From NCBI RefSeq assembly GCF_947497285.1, contig NZ_CANMFT010000010.1, forward strand, positions 1-64,000: a stretch of DNA of 64,000 nt, in the 5' to 3' direction. Every line of letters begins with the position of its first letter. Positions within the stretch are counted from its first letter, which is position 1. Both the position numbers and the translations under genes were made by a program. Below the pieces are notes generated by a model. That model was not told the origin of the DNA, did no database searches, and was given only the letters and a program-made list of their open reading frames with translations. This DNA comes from an uncultured Aliiroseovarius sp. Lineage in GTDB: Bacteria > Pseudomonadota > Alphaproteobacteria > Rhodobacterales > Rhodobacteraceae. Shown piece by piece: positions 38,160 through 46,686 of this stretch.

Positions 38160-38648
38160 TCAGTCCCCTTTCTTGCGAAGCCGAAGCCCCGTCTTTTTCA
38201 GAATGCGAGTGGAGTAGAGCGTGTCCGAGCCGCGCAGCGCATCGCCCAGAAGCTCGACGATCTGCTGGCGCTTTTCCTCGACTTCTTCACGCGAGGATCC
38301 GTGGACCATGGCAAACAGGTTATAGGGCCAGTCGGGCAGGGCGCGCGGGCGTTCATAGCTGTGGGTGACGAAGGGCAGTGCGCCGATTTTCGGGCCAACT
38401 TCGTTCAACACCGCGTCGTCTACATCCCAAACGGTCATGCCATTGGCGGTCATGCCCAGTTTGTAATGATTGGGCGCGGCGGCGATCCGGCGGATGACGC
38501 CGCTTTCCTTCATCGCGGCAAGGCGCGTGGTCAGGTCGGACTCCTCCAGCCCCAGCTTCTCGGCCACTTCGGCGTAAGGGGCTGGGACCAGCGGCAGGCC
38601 GGATTGCAGCGCTTCGATGATGGCGCGGTCTGTTGCGTCAATGCTCAT
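38160..38648 (-). CDS. nirH: NirH, Lrp/AsnC-like sirohaem decarboxylase subunit
   Basis: This is a 162-residue protein with an AsnC/Lrp-like winged-helix half ([28 protein letters not shown]) and a RAM-like half ([22 protein letters not shown]). In haem d1 synthesis the NirD/L/G/H proteins decarboxylate sirohaem rather than act as regulators. It overlaps nirG by four bases. The order nirDL-nirG-nirH identifies it. The G and H assignments could be swapped by annotators. Confidence 0.85.
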   Translation of the reverse strand: MSIDATDRAIIEALQSGLPLVPAPYAEVAEKLGLEESDLTTRLAAMKESGVIRRIAAAPNHYKLGMTANGMTVWDVDDAVLNEVGPKIGALPFVTHSYERPRALPDWPYNLFAMVHGSSREEVEEKRQQIVELLGDALRGSDTLYSTRILKKTGLRLRKKGD

Positions 38649-39097
38649 GCCGCCACCCTGAACCCGATGTAGAATTCCTGGAGCTTCGGGAATTGCAGGA
38701 CTTTAAGGCCGGTTTCATCCTCGATCCGGGCAGCAATTTTGGCGATGCCTTCGGGTGTTTCGCAGGCCAGCACGAACCACATGTTCAGCTTGTGCGAACG
38801 TTCATAGTTGTGGGCCACTTCAGGGTGGGCGTTGACGGTGTCGTTGACCTCGTCAAACCGATCCGCCGGCACTTCCATCGCGCACAGGCAGAACGCCCCG
38901 CCCATGGCGGCCGCGTCAAAGAACGGGCCGAAGCGGGTCAGAACGCCGGATGCGCGTAAGGCGCGGACACGGTCCAAAAGCGCCTCTTCCGTCAGGCCAA
39001 GTTTTTCGGCCAGGGGTGCGAAGGGGCGGTGGTCCAGCGGCAGGTCGTCCTGCAACGCGTTCACCAAAGCGCGGTCGATGTCGTCAAGGGCGGTCAT
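38645..39097 (-). CDS. nirG: NirG, Lrp/AsnC-like sirohaem decarboxylase subunit
   Basis: This is a 150-residue AsnC-like protein starting MTALDDIDRALVNALQDDLP at the ATG at 39097. Upstream codons are open but out of family. The C-terminal half includes AHNYERSHKLNMWFVLACE, the conserved His-x-Tyr-Glu-Arg and Trp region of these decarboxylases. It is coupled by four-base overlaps to nirDL and nirH. Confidence 0.85.
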   Translation of the reverse strand: MTALDDIDRALVNALQDDLPLDHRPFAPLAEKLGLTEEALLDRVRALRASGVLTRFGPFFDAAAMGGAFCLCAMEVPADRFDEVNDTVNAHPEVAHNYERSHKLNMWFVLACETPEGIAKIAARIEDETGLKVLQFPKLQEFYIGFRVAA

Positions 39098-40092
39098 TCT
39101 GCGGCCTCCTTTTCTTTCGCGATCATCGCGCCGGTTTGGCGGAAGCAGCGAGTGGAGAACAGCACTTTGTGGTCGATACCTTCCAGCGCGGGCAGGGCGC
39201 GGGCCTTGTCCAGAACCGCCATCGCGGCCTCGCGCGATTGGGCGTGGATCATGCAATAGAGGCGATAGGGCCAGACATCCGCGACCGGGCAGCGCTCATA
39301 GCAGAGCGTCACGCCGGGCAGGGTAGCCAGTTGGGTGCCAGCCTCGGGGATGTCAGCTTCGGCCACTTGCCAGACAACCATTGCGTTGGATTTCCAACCC
39401 AGCTTGCGGTGGCGCACGATGACGCCAAGGCGCGATAGAACGCCAGCATCCGTTAGGGCAGAGACGCGGGCCAGAACGGTGGCTTCGCTGCGGCCAAGTT
39501 GGTCGGCAATCACCGCATAGGGGGCGGCGACCAAGGGCATGCCTTTGGTCAGGATATTCATCAACGCTTTGTCGCCATCGCGGATCGCGGACATATCCAG
39601 CGCACGGGGCGTGGCGTGCATGACGGGTGTGTCTTGCCCGGCCATTTTGAAGCCAAGGTCAATGTTAAACGGGCGCATCAGGCGCAGGTCGAGCACGCGA
39701 AGGCCGGTGCGATCCGATATCCGTTCAAGCGAGGCATTCACCGCATCGCGATCCGGCCCGGTGGCGACGAACCAGATGTTCCACTGGTCCTCACGCTCGT
39801 AGGAATGGTTGACGCCGGGGTCTTCGTTGATGATCGCCGCGACCTCTTCAATGCGACCTTCGGGGGCGGCGACGGCGGCGAGTGTCGACGCCGACAGAGT
39901 GTTCGGCGCACAGGTCGCGCCAACCCGCGTGATCGTGCCGTTTTCCTGCATATCAGCCAAGCGATTCAGCACGTCAATCTCGCTGGTGCCTGCCGCTTTT
40001 GCCAGTTCGGCGAAAGGGCGGGACACCACGGGGAAATCTCGCTGCCAATCGTCCAGCAGGGCGCGGTCAATGGGATCGGCGACATCTTTCAT
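39094..40092 (-). CDS. nirDL: NirDL, fused sirohaem decarboxylase subunits
   Basis: This is a 332-residue protein made of two AsnC/Lrp-like units: residues ~1-155 (DRALLDDWQRDFPVVSRPF; NHSYEREDQWNIWFVATG) and residues ~168-332 (GDKALMNILTKGMPLVAAPY; LCYERCPVADVWPYRLYCMIHA). Together with NirG and NirH it decarboxylates sirohaem to 12,18-didecarboxysirohaem. The NirD-NirL fusion is known in several alphaproteobacteria. It begins three bases after nirF. Confidence 0.88.
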   Translation of the reverse strand: MKDVADPIDRALLDDWQRDFPVVSRPFAELAKAAGTSEIDVLNRLADMQENGTITRVGATCAPNTLSASTLAAVAAPEGRIEEVAAIINEDPGVNHSYEREDQWNIWFVATGPDRDAVNASLERISDRTGLRVLDLRLMRPFNIDLGFKMAGQDTPVMHATPRALDMSAIRDGDKALMNILTKGMPLVAAPYAVIADQLGRSEATVLARVSALTDAGVLSRLGVIVRHRKLGWKSNAMVVWQVAEADIPEAGTQLATLPGVTLCYERCPVADVWPYRLYCMIHAQSREAAMAVLDKARALPALEGIDHKVLFSTRCFRQTGAMIAKEKEAAE

Positions 40093-40095
40093 CGC

Positions 40096-41247
40096 TTACA
40101 GCCCTGTCCGGTGCGCGCGCGCGGTGAAGAAAATGCCCGAGGGGCTGTCGGCGTCAATCTCGCGCAGCAGCTCGTAGCTGTGCGTGTCGTAGATCTTCAC
40201 TTTGTTCTCATCCCGCACGCTGACCCAGATTTCATGGCCGCGCGGGGTGAATTCCATATGCAGCACAGCGGGGCCGGGTTTGAACTGGTGGATCACCTCT
40301 TTCGTTACCGTGTCGATCACCTGAATGGTGTCGTTCATCGGGTGGGCGAAATTGACCCAGACCTGACGACCGTCAGGGCGCGCCATGGCGAAAACGGGTT
40401 GGGAATAGGTCTTGGTGCGGCCGGTTTCTTCCAGCGTTTGGGCATCGACCCACAGCACTTCGTGGTGGCCCACGGCGGGCAGCACGAATTCCGATCCGGT
40501 CAGCGCCCAGCCTTCGAGGTGGGGCATCTTGTAAACCGGCATTTCTTCCTGTCCGCGGCCATAGTTGGGCATGACGCGGATGGGTTTGGGGTCATCTTCC
40601 CACAGGTCCAGCGCGGTCAGCCCGTCTTCACCAAAAAGGCCGGTGATGTATGTGCGCCCGTTGCCGGTGACCAGCGCGTCATAGGGATTTTTACCCATGT
40701 CGGTGATCTTGGTGATCTCGGGCTCGGGGCCGTTTGACATATCGGCAATCCACGTCTCGCCCGTGTCCCACATGGTGAACACGAAGCGGCGACCGGGGAC
40801 GTCCACCAGCCCGATGGTCTTCGATTCGGTAGGAATGTCGGCAACCAGTTCCAGCGTCTCGGCGTCAAAAATGCGCACGCCACCGGGTTCATAGTTTGAT
40901 ACGGCGACCAGCTTGCCATCGTCAGAAATCGCCCCGCCGATGGAGTTGCCGCCCTGCACCACGCGGTTTGCGATCTTGCGTTCAACAATATCGACCTTGG
41001 TCAGCCCGCCGTCGCGGCCAAACACATAGGCGTAGCGTTCGTCAGATGAATACACGATCGAGGCATGGGACAGATCGCCCAAGCCTTCGATCCGGGCAAT
41101 GGAGGCGCGGTCGGATTGGTCGACCAAGAGGACCGAGCCTTTGGCCCGTTCAATCACCAGACCCAGATCGCCAGTTGCAATCGTGTCGGCAAGCGCGGCC
41201 GTGCCAAGGGTGGCGGCAAGGGCAAGCGCGGAAATGAGGGATTTCAT
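40096..41247 (-). CDS. nirF: NirF, haem d1 biosynthesis protein
   Basis: This is a 383-residue d1-type beta-propeller without a haem c domain. A signal peptide (MKSLISALALAATLGTAALA) makes it periplasmic, as reported for the Paracoccus enzyme. Propeller-blade repeats such as KSVLLVDQS..., YVFGRDGGLTKVDI and KVKIYDTHSYELLREI are visible. NirF binds haem d1 intermediates late in the pathway. The start overlaps the nirC stop by four bases. Confidence 0.92.
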   Translation of the reverse strand: MKSLISALALAATLGTAALADTIATGDLGLVIERAKGSVLLVDQSDRASIARIEGLGDLSHASIVYSSDERYAYVFGRDGGLTKVDIVERKIANRVVQGGNSIGGAISDDGKLVAVSNYEPGGVRIFDAETLELVADIPTESKTIGLVDVPGRRFVFTMWDTGETWIADMSNGPEPEITKITDMGKNPYDALVTGNGRTYITGLFGEDGLTALDLWEDDPKPIRVMPNYGRGQEEMPVYKMPHLEGWALTGSEFVLPAVGHHEVLWVDAQTLEETGRTKTYSQPVFAMARPDGRQVWVNFAHPMNDTIQVIDTVTKEVIHQFKPGPAVLHMEFTPRGHEIWVSVRDENKVKIYDTHSYELLREIDADSPSGIFFTARAHRTGL

Positions 41248-41549
41248 TGGGTGTCGCCTTTCAGCAGATAGTCAGCGATCCAGGCCGCTTCGGCCTCGGA
41301 AATCAGCGGGCGCCAAGGGGGCATGGCGGTATCGGGGATACCGTCAAGGATGACAGATTGCAGCACATCGGCGTCGTAATGTTCGATGGTTTCGGCCCGG
41401 ATATCGGGCCCAAGACCGCCTTTCAGGGTCAAGCCATGGCATGAGCCGCAATCCTGATGCACCAGACGCTGAAGCGCGACCGGGTCCACAGGTGCCTCGC
41501 CCGCATGGGCGGCACCTGTCAGAAGCAACAAGGCCAGAAGGCTAGGCAT
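41244..41549 (-). CDS. nirC: NirC, small periplasmic cytochrome c
   Basis: This is a 101-residue monohaem cytochrome. A signal peptide (ending GAAHA near residue 16) precedes CGSCH near residue 36. A candidate Met ligand lies in DTAMPPWRPLIS near 76. NirC donates electrons for NirS maturation or activity. It overlaps the nirE end by eight bases, so the start at 41549 is preferred over an upstream ATG. Confidence 0.9.
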   Translation of the reverse strand: MPSLLALLLLTGAAHAGEAPVDPVALQRLVHQDCGSCHGLTLKGGLGPDIRAETIEHYDADVLQSVILDGIPDTAMPPWRPLISEAEAAWIADYLLKGDTQ

Positions 41550-42306
41550 GGGCGGCGACCTCTTGGGCGGGATCGAACTGGACCGCATCATAAAGCGACA
41601 CGACCTTGCCGATAATGAACAGGGTGGGTGGCTTCAACCCGGCATTGCGGGCGTCTTGCGCGACGTGATCAAGGGTCGAGATCATGCGCGTCTCGTCAGG
41701 TGTGGATGCACGCGAAATGGCCATGACGGGGGTCGTGCCGGACAGGCCTTCGGTCATCAGGCCCACCGCGATCTGGCCGATATTGGCCACTCCCATATAG
41801 ACGACCAGCGTGGTGGTCGGATCGGCCAGTCGTTTCCAATCAAGATCCAGCACGTTGTCGGCCTGACGGTGACCGGTGACATATTGAACGCTGGTCGCCA
41901 AACCGCGATGGGTCAGCGGAACGCCGGTGACGCTGGCGGCACCCTGTGCGGCGGTGATGCCGGGGGCGTATTCGACTTCGACCCCTTGGGACACGACATA
42001 CCCAGCTTCTTCCGAGCCACGCCCGAAGATCAGCGGATCGCCCCCTTTCAGGCGGGCTACGACGTGCCCGGCGCGGGCTTTTTCAACCAGAATCTCGTTG
42101 ATTCGATTTTGCGGCACCGTGTGACAATTCGAGGCCTTGCCGACGAAAATCATCTCGGAATCCGGTTTGGCCATGGCGACGATATCGTCTGACACAAGCC
42201 GGTCATAGACCACCACGTCTGCCTCTTTCAGCATACGGATGGCTTTCATGGTCATCAGCTCCGGGTCTCCGGGGCCTGCGCCGATCAGGTAAACTTTACC
42301 GGTCAT
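41542..42306 (-). CDS. nirE: NirE, uroporphyrinogen-III C-methyltransferase
   Basis: This is a 254-residue SUMT starting MTGKVYLIGAGPGDPELMTM at the ATG at 42306. Hallmarks are the Gly-rich YLIGAGPGDPEL, RLKGGDPLIFGRGSEEA near 86-102, and YAPGITAAQGAASVTGVPLTHR near 116. It converts uroporphyrinogen III to precorrin-2, the first committed step to haem d1. It leads the biosynthetic part of the nir cluster, behind its own FNR-like site and a 225-base gap. Confidence 0.93.
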   Translation of the reverse strand: MTGKVYLIGAGPGDPELMTMKAIRMLKEADVVVYDRLVSDDIVAMAKPDSEMIFVGKASNCHTVPQNRINEILVEKARAGHVVARLKGGDPLIFGRGSEEAGYVVSQGVEVEYAPGITAAQGAASVTGVPLTHRGLATSVQYVTGHRQADNVLDLDWKRLADPTTTLVVYMGVANIGQIAVGLMTEGLSGTTPVMAISRASTPDETRMISTLDHVAQDARNAGLKPPTLFIIGKVVSLYDAVQFDPAQEVAAHA

Positions 42307-42456
42307 GTCTTTTCTCGCTCGTCCTTTGGATGGCTGCAAGCCAGATACCCGAGACGAGCGACAGCATAATACATGCGTCTGAACATAGACATCGCCAGCG
42401 GGTGAGGCTTCGGCCGAATTGTGAGGGTAAGATGGCCCGCCCAGCCATGCCCTTCC

Positions 42457-42470
42457 TTGATATAAAGCAA
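42457..42470. promoter_or_regulatory. FNR-like operator upstream of nirE
   Basis: TTGAT-ATAA-AGCAA has a perfect left half and one mismatch on the right (ATCAA expected). It is centred about 157 bases upstream of nirE, in the only large gap inside the nir cluster. It would give the haem d1 genes a promoter separate from nirS. Confidence 0.5.
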
Positions 42471-42473
42471 GGC

Positions 42474-42489
42474 GCGCCGATTTCGGCGC
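42474..42489 (-). terminator. Small hairpin downstream of the cupredoxin gene
   Basis: GCGCCG-ATTT-CGGCGC forms a 6-bp GC stem, read on the minus strand 43 bases after the cupredoxin stop, followed by a weak T-containing tail (TTGCTTTAT). It may be a weak terminator. Confidence 0.35.
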
Positions 42490-42531
42490 ACCTTAACACG
42501 TGAATAATTTCAAGTGCTTCTAATCAAAGGG

Positions 42532-42951
42532 TTATTTTGACGTAACCGTGACCATACCAATCATATTTTGTGTTTCCCAATGGGGTCCACAAAGGTATTC
42601 CTGGTCGCCTACGGTCAGAAAGGTGTATTCGATCGTCTCTTCCGGGAAAGCGCGGTCGCTTTCGGGTTCGTTGGGAACGATCACGCTGTGGCTGGTGCGC
42701 TTGTCCACATTGACCCAACGCACCGTGGTGCCGACGGGCACGACCAGTTCACCAGGGCAGAAGTTATACTTATACATCTTGACGACCACGACGCCCTCTT
42801 CCTGATCAGAGGGGTGGCCGAACAGCTCGACATAACGATCTTCAGCTTCGGCGCAGATGGCCGCGGTCTTGTCGTCATCGGCCAGAACGGGAAAAGCCGC
42901 GCAAAGCACGGCAGTCGAGGACAGGGCAAAAGCGGCGAGTGTGCGTTTCAT
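42532..42951 (-). CDS. Periplasmic cupredoxin (blue copper protein)
   Basis: This is a 139-residue secreted protein with a signal peptide ending FPVLA-D (residues 1-24). The type-1 copper ligands are visible: His88 in TSHSV, Cys121 and His124 in CGPHW, and Met130 or Met133 nearby. It resembles plastocyanin/pseudoazurin-type cupredoxins but has an extra N-terminal segment (residues 25-60) with two Cys (ICAEAE, FCPGEL) that could form a disulphide. The place between the NirT-like cytochrome and nirE suggests it carries electrons to NirS, as pseudoazurin does in relatives. It is 66 bases from the NirT-like gene, with a hairpin between. Confidence 0.85.
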   Translation of the reverse strand: MKRTLAAFALSSTAVLCAAFPVLADDDKTAAICAEAEDRYVELFGHPSDQEEGVVVVKMYKYNFCPGELVVPVGTTVRWVNVDKRTSHSVIVPNEPESDRAFPEETIEYTFLTVGDQEYLCGPHWETQNMIGMVTVTSK

Positions 42952-42980
42952 CAGCGTTCCTTTCTGAACCTCGTCAAATG

Positions 42981-43008
42981 GCTGCGGCCGGTTGGGGCCG
43001 GCCGCAGC
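42981..43008 (-). terminator. Strong GC hairpin between the NirT-like cytochrome and cupredoxin genes
   Basis: GCTGCGGCCGG and CCGGCCGCAGC form a perfect 11-bp stem with a six-base loop, nine bases after the minus-strand stop codon. On the minus strand the tail (CATTTGACG) is not a T-run. On the plus strand a T-run (TTAGTTTTTTTATT) follows, but no plus-strand gene ends here. It is probably an mRNA-stabilising or partially attenuating hairpin. Confidence 0.5.
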
Positions 43009-43017
43009 TTAGTTTTT

Positions 43018-44844
43018 TTATTGCTTGACCACGTTAATCGCAGCTTCTGCATTGTCCAGTGCAAGGCTGGTATTCAGCGTTACATGGTGGAAACGCGCCG
43101 CTGTGAAGTCATCATGGATCGCAAACCCGACCGTATAGATCTTGCCTGCTTCCAGTGCGACATCACCTTCGCCACCTGCCAGAGGCCGCGAGAACGTGAC
43201 GGTCCAAGTGCCATCTGCACCCAGATTGGCTTCGGCGGCCATTTCACCTTCGTTCACCGTGCGGTTTTGCAAAAGATAGCCGTTTTCGGCTGTGCCATCT
43301 GCATAGACCCGCATCAGATCCATAAAGGTGCCATCGGCCAGAAGCTGGTCGATTTCAGCCTGATCTTTGACCTTGTCCCAACCACCCAATGGCTTGTCGC
43401 CACGGCCTTTCAGCTCGATATCTGTCCGGCTTTCGGCCAGATACTTGGTGATTGTTTTGTCGGCCTGAAGCTGCGTGGCGATGTCACCGCTGGCGGCAAT
43501 CGCATCCGCACCCGGATCGAAGGGCATATAGGTGTTGTCGGCGTGGCAGGTTGCCCAGCAGCCCACTTGCTCACCCATTTCGATCCCTGTGCCGGTGATC
43601 ATCATGCCAACCTTGATCTGGTTGTCCGGGTCCATCTTGCCGCCGTCAACAAACGGGGCAGGGGTGTGACCGGCATCCATCCACTGCAGGCGGAAATAGA
43701 CGTTTTCATCGTCATAGGCTGCCTTCAGCGATGCAGCGATCGTGCCGCGCTTACCGGGGATCGGGGTCGGTTCCAGCTCGTCGTTCTTGCCGCCACCGCC
43801 AGCGACGATCTTGTCGCCAATGGCTTCCAGTTCTTTCGCGTGGCAGGTCGAGCATGCGTCGCCACCCTTGGTCAGCGGACGTGCGCCGCCGTGGGTCTTG
43901 CCGTTTTGCACCCATTCGAATGAAGCTTGGCCCGGATAGAACAGCGTCATATCGGTCGAGGCGACAGCGTCCCAATCGACATTGGCGCCAACCGTGCCAC
44001 CGGCACTTGCACCACCAGCGTCACCACCGGCAGGCGCATCCGTCGCGGTGCCAGCCATTTCGGCTTCGACCTTGGCGCGTTCGTCTGTGCGGGCGGCTTC
44101 AACCGCTGCCATCACACGGGCCTGAGCCGCGTCAGATTCAGCTTTGCGCGCTGCGTCTTCTTCGGCTTCCTGGGCTTCGATACGGGCAAGGCTTTCCAGA
44201 TAGGCTTGCGGAACTTCACGAATGAATTTCGGGTTCGGCGCTTCCAGCGCTTCCAGATATTCCTCGTCCGCGCGGTCACGCAGGTCCGAGTGCGCGATGC
44301 CCTTGTGGCAGTCGATACAGGTCTGACCGGTTTCCATCGCGTTCAAGTGCTGCTGACGGGCGCGGGGGGCCTGAAACTCGGGCATCATGGATTGGAAGTT
44401 GTGACAGTTGCGACATTCGCGGCTGTCGGAGTTTTTCATCCGTTCCCATTCGTTCATCGCCAGATGCAGACGCTTGGCTTCAAACTTCTCTTCTGTGTTG
44501 ATGGTTCCGACCAGCTTGCCCCAAAGCTCTTTCGAGGCTTTGACCTTGCGGATCATCTTGTGGGTCCAGTCCTTCGGAACGTGACAGTCGGAACAGACCG
44601 CACCGACGCCCGAGCGGTTCACGTCGTGGATCGTGCCCTTGTATTCCTGATAGACGAAATCTTCCATCTCGTGACAGGAAATACAGAAATCTTTGGTGTT
44701 CGTGGCTTCCATGGCGGTGTTGAAACCACCCCAGAAGATAATGCCGGCGACAAAGACGCCCGCGATACCGGCAAGCGGCATTCCCCACAGGAAATACCGG
44801 CGCCAGATTGGCTTTTTCGGGTCGCTACCGTTGGTCTGGGACAT
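43018..44844 (-). CDS. NapC/NirT-type tetrahaem cytochrome fused to a fifth haem and an EBdh-like haem-binding domain
   Basis: This is a 608-residue membrane-anchored cytochrome. An N-terminal helix (residues ~18-38) is followed by a NapC/NirT domain with four c-type motifs: CISCH 54-58, CSDCH 84-88, CRNCH 144-148, CIDCH 176-180. An Ala/Glu-rich coiled-coil linker (residues ~215-265) and a Gly-rich spacer follow. The C-terminal ~320 residues carry CSTCH at 331-335, then an ethylbenzene-dehydrogenase gamma-like fold with CWATCH at 429-434 and FRLQWMDAGHTP near 385. NapC/NirT proteins oxidise quinol and reduce periplasmic partners. Beside nirS and a cupredoxin it probably forms a quinol-to-nitrite-reductase route. 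It is far longer than classical NirT (~200 residues). Confidence 0.85.
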   Translation of the reverse strand: MSQTNGSDPKKPIWRRYFLWGMPLAGIAGVFVAGIIFWGGFNTAMEATNTKDFCISCHEMEDFVYQEYKGTIHDVNRSGVGAVCSDCHVPKDWTHKMIRKVKASKELWGKLVGTINTEEKFEAKRLHLAMNEWERMKNSDSRECRNCHNFQSMMPEFQAPRARQQHLNAMETGQTCIDCHKGIAHSDLRDRADEEYLEALEAPNPKFIREVPQAYLESLARIEAQEAEEDAARKAESDAAQARVMAAVEAARTDERAKVEAEMAGTATDAPAGGDAGGASAGGTVGANVDWDAVASTDMTLFYPGQASFEWVQNGKTHGGARPLTKGGDACSTCHAKELEAIGDKIVAGGGGKNDELEPTPIPGKRGTIAASLKAAYDDENVYFRLQWMDAGHTPAPFVDGGKMDPDNQIKVGMMITGTGIEMGEQVGCWATCHADNTYMPFDPGADAIAASGDIATQLQADKTITKYLAESRTDIELKGRGDKPLGGWDKVKDQAEIDQLLADGTFMDLMRVYADGTAENGYLLQNRTVNEGEMAAEANLGADGTWTVTFSRPLAGGEGDVALEAGKIYTVGFAIHDDFTAARFHHVTLNTSLALDNAEAAINVVKQ

Positions 44845-44898
44845 GTCCAGGCTCCGTTCTGGCTTCGTGATTGGTCCGTATTCAGACCAGTAAGTAGA

Positions 44899-44927
44899 AA
44901 AGGGGCGGGCGCTTGGCCCGCCCCTTT
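44899..44927 (-). terminator. Intrinsic terminator after nirS
   Basis: AAAGGGGCGGGC and GCCCGCCCCTTT form a perfect 12-bp stem with a five-base loop (GCTTG), 22 bases after the nirS stop. On the minus strand it is followed by a short T-run (CTTTTCTACTT). It probably makes most nirS transcripts monocistronic, with partial read-through into the cytochrome gene. Confidence 0.8.
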
Positions 44928-44948
44928 GGGTTCTTTTTCAACTCACCC

Positions 44949-46625
44949 TTAGGTGACGTGGTTCGAACGGTTGTAGACGTTGAACTTGCCGGTCGGGGCA
45001 AACAGTCCCTTCACGCGGGCTTTTTCTTCCAGCGTTTCGGCGTCGTAGATCACGATCTCACCGTTCGGCTCAAGCGAGTCCGCCAGGTTCCAGTTCGACA
45101 CCCAAACTTCGGTGCCGTCTGCGTTGAACTCGAAGTGCACAGCGGCGTGGCCTTCTTGTTCTGTCAGCTGGATCGTTTTCACGATTTCACCTGTCTCTTT
45201 CGAGATGACCTGAACAGATTGCTGAATTTCAGGCTCGGGGTGTTTTGTCTGATCCGCCCAAACATACTTGGAGTTCGGGTGGGTCCGGACAAACAGGCCA
45301 GCGCCGTCAGTTTCGACTTCGTAGCAGGTTTTCCAGGCGTTATCCGGGTGACCTTCGGGGTCGTTGCCCCAAACCGTCACAGTACCGATACCCAGGTGGG
45401 TGGTGCCTGCAACCGGGCCACAGTTCGGATCGTCCCAGTTGGCGCCGGGACCGGGGTGCGGCAGGGCCGCAACGTCGATCATGGCTTCCAGCTTGCGTTC
45501 CTTGGTGTCGACAACAACCATTTTGTTCGAGGCGTTCGCCGCGATCTGGAAGTAGCGACCGGTCGGATCAAAGAACCCATCGTGCAGGAACTTGGCCGAG
45601 TCGATCTTGTCGATCCGCAGGTTTTCCAGGTCGGAGTAGTCAACCTGCCACATCTGCCCCAGCTCTTTCACTGCAACCAGCCAGCTGGTTTCATTGGGCG
45701 TGGTGTAGATGGCTGCCACACGGGCTTCTTCCACATAGTCGCCGTCCACGTTCACGCCGCGGGTCGATACGACCTTCAGCGGTTCCATGGTCACAGCATC
45801 CGCGATCACGAAGTGCGGAGGCCAGTAGCCGCCACCGATGACGTATTTACCATCGCCGGATACGGCAACGTCACGTGCGTCATAGGCAACTTTGACTTCG
45901 GAAACCAACATCTTGTCCGGTGTTTGCCACAGGTCGATCTTGGTCATCTTGCCGTCGCGGCCCATCGTGTACCAGAAGCGGCCGGGCTGTTCGGGTTCGG
46001 TGATCTTGTGGTGCTCTGACGCTTTGATCACGTGCACGGCATAGCCGGTCGGGATGTGTGTCAGCACCTCTTTGGTGTCACCGTCAACGATGGCAACTTT
46101 ACCAGCGTCACGTTCGATGACGACGAAGAAGTTTTCCCAGTTGCGGCCATGAAGCGGCTCGGTCGGGTAGTCGGCTTCTTCGACATAGACCTTGCGGGTC
46201 TCTTTCATCTGAGCCAGCGACATTTCTGGCGGCTTGGGCGGATCCATTTGGATATAGGTCGCCATGTCTTTGATCTGCTGCTCGGTCATGATGTCCGAGA
46301 AGTTGTTCATACCGCCTTCGGTGCCCCAGGTAATAATCTTTTCAAGACGTTCCTGGCCGAGTTTAAGCGTGCCGCTTTCTGTTACCGTGCCATCGTCGGC
46401 AGTGGTTTTCACAACCGGCTCAAGGCTTTTGCCTGTCGCGCCCTTACGGAGCACGCCGTGACAACCGGCACATTGTTCAAAATAAAGTTGCTTCGAAGCA
46501 TCAAATGCTTCTTCGCTGAGGGTCGGACCTTCAGCCATTGCTGGCAGAGCGACGCTGCCGAGCATCATGGCTAAGCCAATCCCTAGCGAGCTGCGGATAT
46601 TCTTTTGGGTGGTTCCAAGTGACAT
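44949..46625 (-). CDS. nirS: Cytochrome cd1 nitrite reductase
   Basis: This is a 558-residue periplasmic enzyme. The start at 46625 has GGAGAG upstream and yields a signal peptide (residues 1-31). Upstream codons of the open frame overlap the operator and are excluded. The haem c domain has CAGCH at 52-56, and the remainder is an eight-bladed d1 propeller with HGRNWENFFVVIERDAGKVAI near 165 and the d1-pocket region GTTHLGIGTVTVWGND near 412. It reduces nitrite to NO, which NorBC then removes. It is preceded by a perfect palindrome and followed by a strong terminator. Confidence 0.97.
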   Translation of the reverse strand: MSLGTTQKNIRSSLGIGLAMMLGSVALPAMAEGPTLSEEAFDASKQLYFEQCAGCHGVLRKGATGKSLEPVVKTTADDGTVTESGTLKLGQERLEKIITWGTEGGMNNFSDIMTEQQIKDMATYIQMDPPKPPEMSLAQMKETRKVYVEEADYPTEPLHGRNWENFFVVIERDAGKVAIVDGDTKEVLTHIPTGYAVHVIKASEHHKITEPEQPGRFWYTMGRDGKMTKIDLWQTPDKMLVSEVKVAYDARDVAVSGDGKYVIGGGYWPPHFVIADAVTMEPLKVVSTRGVNVDGDYVEEARVAAIYTTPNETSWLVAVKELGQMWQVDYSDLENLRIDKIDSAKFLHDGFFDPTGRYFQIAANASNKMVVVDTKERKLEAMIDVAALPHPGPGANWDDPNCGPVAGTTHLGIGTVTVWGNDPEGHPDNAWKTCYEVETDGAGLFVRTHPNSKYVWADQTKHPEPEIQQSVQVISKETGEIVKTIQLTEQEGHAAVHFEFNADGTEVWVSNWNLADSLEPNGEIVIYDAETLEEKARVKGLFAPTGKFNVYNRSNHVT

Positions 46626-46686
46626 GATCACTCTCCATTTGCTTGGTGAGGCAAGGTGAAGATGGAGGCAACGGGCGCCGCGCGTC

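Noticed and set aside
38160-40092. AsnC/Lrp-like proteins as transcription regulators
   Set aside because: In the order nirF-nirDL-nirG-nirH-nirJ these are the known sirohaem decarboxylase subunits, not DNA-binding regulators.
42296-42499. Short minus-strand frames in the gap between nirE and the cupredoxin gene
   Set aside because: They overlap the nirE start, have no family features, and the gap is explained by promoter and hairpin signals.
43018-44844. Interpretation of the multihaem protein as TorC for the nearby TorA
   Set aside because: It lies within the nir cluster on the same strand, separated from torA by nirS and three tor genes, and carries an EBdh-like domain that TorC lacks. 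A role with TorA is not excluded but is not the first reading.
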